Assembly: GCA_003024985.2 (NCBI GenBank)
Contig: PXIH01S0052332.1
Length of the DNA: 11,348 nucleotides
DNA from: Euperipatoides rowelli
Taxonomy: Eukaryota > Onychophora > Udeonychophora > Euonychophora > Peripatopsidae
Strand: one strand, 5' to 3'
Under the pieces are notes generated by a model. The model ran no database searches, was not told the DNA's origin, and saw nothing but the letters and a program-made list of their open reading frames with translations. Shown here piece by piece: positions 8,439 through 11,348 of the stretch; position 1 is the first letter of the stretch, and each line of letters opens with the position of its first letter. The position numbers and the translations under genes are program-made.

Positions 8439-9086
8439 GATTTAATCTCTATAAATGTGAGATAGTTGAATATTGTGTGTAAAATTAAACAAGTGTGCAA
8501 GCATATTCATATGGTAAAATAGAAGTTTGTTATGTTGCAGGAAATAAAGTTTTCTAAGAAGAAAAATGTTAATTGGGATCCAATTAATAAAATGTATGAT
8601 ATTTATGAATTTTGGACATTGTCTTTGAAGTTGGGGATGGTTTTAATGATGCATTGTGGGATTGCTTACTTGGTTAAAAGGATGACAATGATTAGTGAAT
8701 GATTATATTTCATGGAACTTGAAGTACTGAAGAAATTGTATGGTGCCATTAATGTACATATACCAATTTTAGTACATGAGAGAACAGTATTTTTTAAACA
8801 GATGTGCAATCTATTGAGCTGGAAACATATAAATGTGATTATTGGTGATACCAATAACAATGATTTTAGTAAAGATAAGGTTTTTCAAAATACAATGGAA
8901 AAGTGGTTAATGTGTGACCAACAAATGATTAAGTATGGTAAGAAACTGATACTAGATTTGGGAAAGAGGGAAGCCAAATAGGCTGGATAGAGTTTACTGT
9001 TGGATTTGGACTGTTTTAAGGAATTTGTGATGAAATTGAATTATGTAACACACTCTGATCATTATAGTTTAAATGTGGGTTTTGTG
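8439..9086 (+). other. Endonuclease (APE-like) domain of the LINE
   Basis: All four landmark blocks of the exonuclease-endonuclease-phosphatase fold are visible: the N-terminal SINVR, LQE, the GDxN-type GDTN, and SDH with the catalytic Asp-His pair (9057-9062). NRLDRVYC, equivalent to the SRIDR block, is read in frame +1 relative to the rest, so an indel lies between about 8953 and 9003. The central Arg-Gly block normally found between LQE and GDxN is too eroded to point to. Internal stops at 8463 and 8700 confirm inactivity. Confidence 0.8.
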
Positions 9087-9761
9087 TGGAAGAAAAGGGA
9101 TTGTAATTGTCTGTCATATAATCGTAGAATTTTAAATTTCCAGTTGGCAAATGTCATGGAAATCAAGAATGATATGAAGATGCTTGTGGAGACAGTGATG
9201 TAGAAGTTTGCGGATTGGAATGCAAAGGATATATGACTGTTATATAAAAATGAAATAACAAGAAGTGTGATAAGTAATTATAAAATTGGCAAGTCCTTAA
9301 TCTGGTGAAATTTGAAGAGTTGTTAAATGGTCTAGTAACTGTTCTATTCCCTGATGTGGAAAATACATTTTTAGAGTTGGGAAAATTACAATGGGAGATG
9401 ATGTGCATATAGAACAAATTGGAATATGATGAAATAATGGGTACCAATATTGATGTAATAATTAGATATTGTAAAAAAAAAGAAATCTAGATCTCAGGTA
9501 TATGCCATTTATGACAATAAGTGTATAATTGATGTGATGAGTCGGATGATTGCAAAGTTGCAGGACAATTATTTGATGATAACCAATGGATTCAGAGGAG
9601 TAATGTTAGGGAACACTGTACTATACAAAATACTTAAATGGAATAAACCATATGGAGTTATTTTGAAGCAGAATACCCTGTTACATCATGGGAGTCATAA
9701 GAAATTTAATTGTTTAATTGTAAATAGTGAAATCTGTGATATTGAACTTTTAAGAGGTAAT

Positions 9762-10677
9762 GGCACATTGGGTCCGGATGGAATTTTTTTTTATATATAA
9801 AAGTTGATAATGTGCATCATTGAGCCTTTAAATAATTGGATGAATTGGGCGTTGGAAATTAAGGAGGATAAAAAGATTTGACATGGATATAATGAGGCTT
9901 TGCTGGTGTCAATTGTTAAAAATGTTGGAAATTTGGAGCCTGTGTTGATTTAGAACATAAAATCTATAGCTTTGATTAACCAAGACTAAAATATCTTTGT
10001 GAGAGTGTTATACAATTGAATTGTGAAGTGGTGTCATGACACTTTGCCATTGTTGATACCCCTAACTTTATACTCGTTATTTTTATATAACGAATATAAA
10101 GTTTAGGGGTATCAACAATGCTTTGTGAGTTAGCCTTTGAAAATCGTAATGAATTGCTAAATGTTGATCATATTATTTTGAGAACTGATATCAAAAGAGT
10201 GTTTGATACTGTGAGTATGGAATATTTGGCTACAATGATAATGAAACACTTTGGGTCCAATAAGATAACAGATGCTATATTGGAACTATATTACTATCTT
10301 GATTCAAAATGAATATACTAAGTCTCTGTTGGTAAAAAAATGGAATTTTGCAAGGATCACCGCTGAGCACCTTAATGTATGGGATATGCATGGTTGATTT
10401 AATAAAAGTGTTGAAGAAGAGTGCGCATGGGGTTAAAATTGATGGATTTATTCAGAGGCTAAAAGTGTTTGTATATGTGGATGATCTGTCAATATTTTGT
10501 GATAGTGTAAAGGATGTAAGGATGGCTGTTGCAGTATTAAAACAGTTCCATGATGTAACTGGTACCAAAATAAATAGTGATAAATTATATGCATTGAATT
10601 TAAGGTCAAATAAGATAATTAAATTTCAAGGTTTGTATGGCATTCCTGGTAAAATTTTGGATGATTTTTTGGTGTAA
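9762..10677 (+). other. Reverse transcriptase core of the LINE
   Basis: The core runs from the GPDG block through the SIALINQD block, motif A (DIKRVFD), the QGSPLS block, and motif C (YVDD, with Val in place of the more usual Ala of LINE YADD), to TGTKINSDK. Frames used are 0 up to about 10050, then 2 (10118-10312), then 1 (10342-10677). The SIALINQD and motif A blocks are separated by the palindrome at 10048-10120, and the expected Gln-Gly-Phe and Gly-Arg block of LINE RTs is missing at that spot. Confidence 0.85.
10048..10120. repeat. 73-bp near-perfect palindrome nested in the LINE RT
   Basis: The left arm begins CATTGTTGATACCCCTAA and the right arm ends with its reverse complement. The arms match over about 34 bases each, with one single-base gap and one substitution, around a central T/A-rich loop of about five bases. 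The sequence CTTTG occurs on both sides (10042-10046, one base before the left arm, and 10121-10125), which could be a 5-bp target duplication if the element includes C10047. Two readings fit: a tiny fold-back MITE inserted into the LINE, or an inverted duplication made by template switching that removed a piece of the RT coding region. Both arms can be read as plausible RT coding sequence, so the second reading is not excluded. No second copy is seen in the window. Confidence 0.8.
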
Positions 10678-11348
10678 ACGGAAGTATGAAAAACAAGGAA
10701 GATTTGGAGAAGAAGATTGATAAAATAGTGGACAAAATGAAAATAAAAAGAGTGTACTACACAAGTTACATTTCAAGGGTACTGTTAGTAAACAAATTTA
10801 TAATCATACAGTTTAATTATGGTGCGATGATATACTCGATAAATGTAAAGATGTTAAATCATATCAAGAGTTCTAAAATGAATTGTATCTTTAATGGTAA
10901 GAGGTGTAGGTTGTCACATTTGAAGGCCTGCTTTGGTCTTTAAGATGGTGGAATGGGATAATAAATTGTGGGGTTTTGTTTGAAACTATTGCAGTGGATA
11001 ACTAGGTTAAGTTCATTAAGAACCAGAATATTAACAGTTGTGTATTGAGGTGTTTGCTAGGAATAGTAGAACAATACATACAATATACAAAAATTTTCTG
11101 AGAGTGTATCAGGACCAACAGTATCCAACAAAAAATGTGAAATACAAAAAAATTGTGTATACAGATTATAAGGGAAGATCCTGTTTGGCAGAATTATAAA
11201 TGGAAAAATAGACCATGTTTTGAAGTTGAGGTGTTCACCTAATCTATATAACTTTGCATTCAAATGGGATTTAACCTTCCGTTAGTCGCGAGATCCTGTG
11301 AGGTGCATAGTAAATTAATTTTGATAATCTCTCACTAGTTGTTGAAGC

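Larger units (their letters stand above)
8433..11285 (+). pseudogene. LINE ORF2 (endonuclease-reverse transcriptase), broken
   Basis: ORF2 nicks target DNA and reverse-transcribes the element RNA onto the nick. The endonuclease begins with DLISINVR (8439-8462) and LQE (catalytic Glu, 8541-8543). It continues with GAINVHIPILVHERTVFFK and INVIIGDTNNN (Asp 8847-8849), NRLDRVYC in a shifted frame (8977-9000), and THSDHYSLNVGF (9051-9086). The RT region has GTLGPDGI (9762-9785), SIALINQD (from 9966), LRTDIKRVFDTV with the motif A Asp at 10187, GILQGSPLS (10342-10368), FVYVDDLSIF with the two catalytic Asp at 10480-10485, and TGTKINSDK (10558-10584). The thumb and connection read KIKRVYYTSYISRVLLVNK (from about 10739), LKLLQWITRLSS (about 10983-11018) and, near the end, KILFGRIINGKIDHVLKL and FAFKWDLTFR before TAG 11283-11285. 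About 950 codons are covered. The start is not fixed because no ATG is preserved there. At least six frame changes, many internal stops and a palindromic insertion make it nonfunctional. The catalytic Asp codons for RT are intact. Confidence 0.88.
7149..11348 (+). mobile_element. Degenerate non-LTR retrotransposon (LINE), Tx1/L1-like
   Basis: A gag-like ORF1 with a zinc knuckle is followed by an ORF2 with apurinic-type endonuclease and reverse transcriptase, the standard two-ORF LINE layout, on the + strand. Motifs appear in the expected order over more than 4 kb: zinc knuckle at 7829-7870, LQE at 8535-8543, GDTN at 8844-8855, NRLDRVYC at 8977-9000, SDH at 9054-9062, GPDG at 9771-9782, DIKRVFD at 10187-10207, QGSPLS around 10351-10368 and YVDD at 10474-10485. 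Many stops and frameshifts show that the copy is inactive. The QGSPLSTLMYGI and YVDD style and the CCHC ORF1 favour the Tx1/L1 side, but Jockey or CR1-like clades are not ruled out. No 3' tail is seen, so the element probably runs off the right edge. The left end is set at the first recognisable coding sequence; any 5' UTR is undefined and no target-site duplication can be tested. Confidence 0.9.

Noticed and set aside
9163-9447. Minus-strand open frame of 94 codons
   Set aside because: Antisense to the endonuclease-RT linker of the LINE; no motif of its own.
10058-10112. Tc1/mariner-type element with TA duplication inside the palindrome
   Set aside because: TA does flank CCCCTAA-type ends, but the inverted repeat continues nine more bases outside the TA on both sides, so the element ends are further out.
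1-11348. tRNA, rRNA, CRISPR array or prokaryotic operon
   Set aside because: No cloverleaf-forming segment, rRNA-like conserved stretch, regularly spaced repeat-spacer array or consecutive intact coding frames with ribosome binding sites were seen.

Overview
The window looks like an intergenic or intronic stretch of an animal nuclear genome, most likely an invertebrate. It is very A+T-rich, full of A and T homopolymers, has no compact operon-like gene layout, and every recognisable feature is a transposable element or a decayed coding fragment. The best-supported feature is a long, broken non-LTR retrotransposon (LINE) on the + strand, from about 7149 to the right edge. The exact phylum cannot be read from this sequence. 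Two single-base ambiguities (N) are at 3965 and 5996.

Layout. 1-1084 is A+T-rich with no supported gene; one short minus-strand segment near 535-605 looks protein-like. 1085-1475 is a cluster of diverged direct repeats built on a TTACACGGGCATCA-like core and a second unit of about 60 bp. 1984-2381 holds a YY1-like CCGCCATTTTG motif followed by decayed coding sequence that ends in a CCHC zinc-knuckle pattern (2238-2381). 2382-3340 is T-rich spacer. 3348-3373 is a hairpin. 3420-3640 is a less A+T-rich patch with internal repeats. 3666-3833 is a decayed, unassigned coding fragment. 4424-4499 is a 38-bp tandem duplication. 5901-6091 is a compact MITE with near-perfect terminal inverted repeats and an exact TTAA target duplication, the piggyBac signature. 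6092-7148 is mostly spacer.

The LINE (about 7149-11348) has two broken reading frames. ORF1 (7152-8382) is a gag-like protein with a damaged CCHC zinc knuckle. ORF2 (about 8433-11285) has an apurinic endonuclease-like domain (LQE, GDTN, NRLDRVYC and SDH blocks) followed by a reverse transcriptase (GPDG, the DIKRVFD motif, QGSPLS, the YVDD active site) and a C-terminal region that still reads through the thumb and connection. In the family the two proteins bind the element RNA and carry out target-primed reverse transcription. Here many stops and frameshifts make the copy dead. Within the RT region, between the SIALINQD block and the DIKRVFD block, a 73-bp near-perfect palindrome (10048-10120) interrupts the coding sequence. 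It looks like a nested fold-back insertion or an inverted duplication.

I see no tRNA, rRNA, CRISPR array, prokaryotic operon or intact host gene. The strongest points for follow-up are the nested palindrome, the TTAA-flanked MITE and the isolated zinc-knuckle fragment. I find no convincing evidence of a new multi-gene system.
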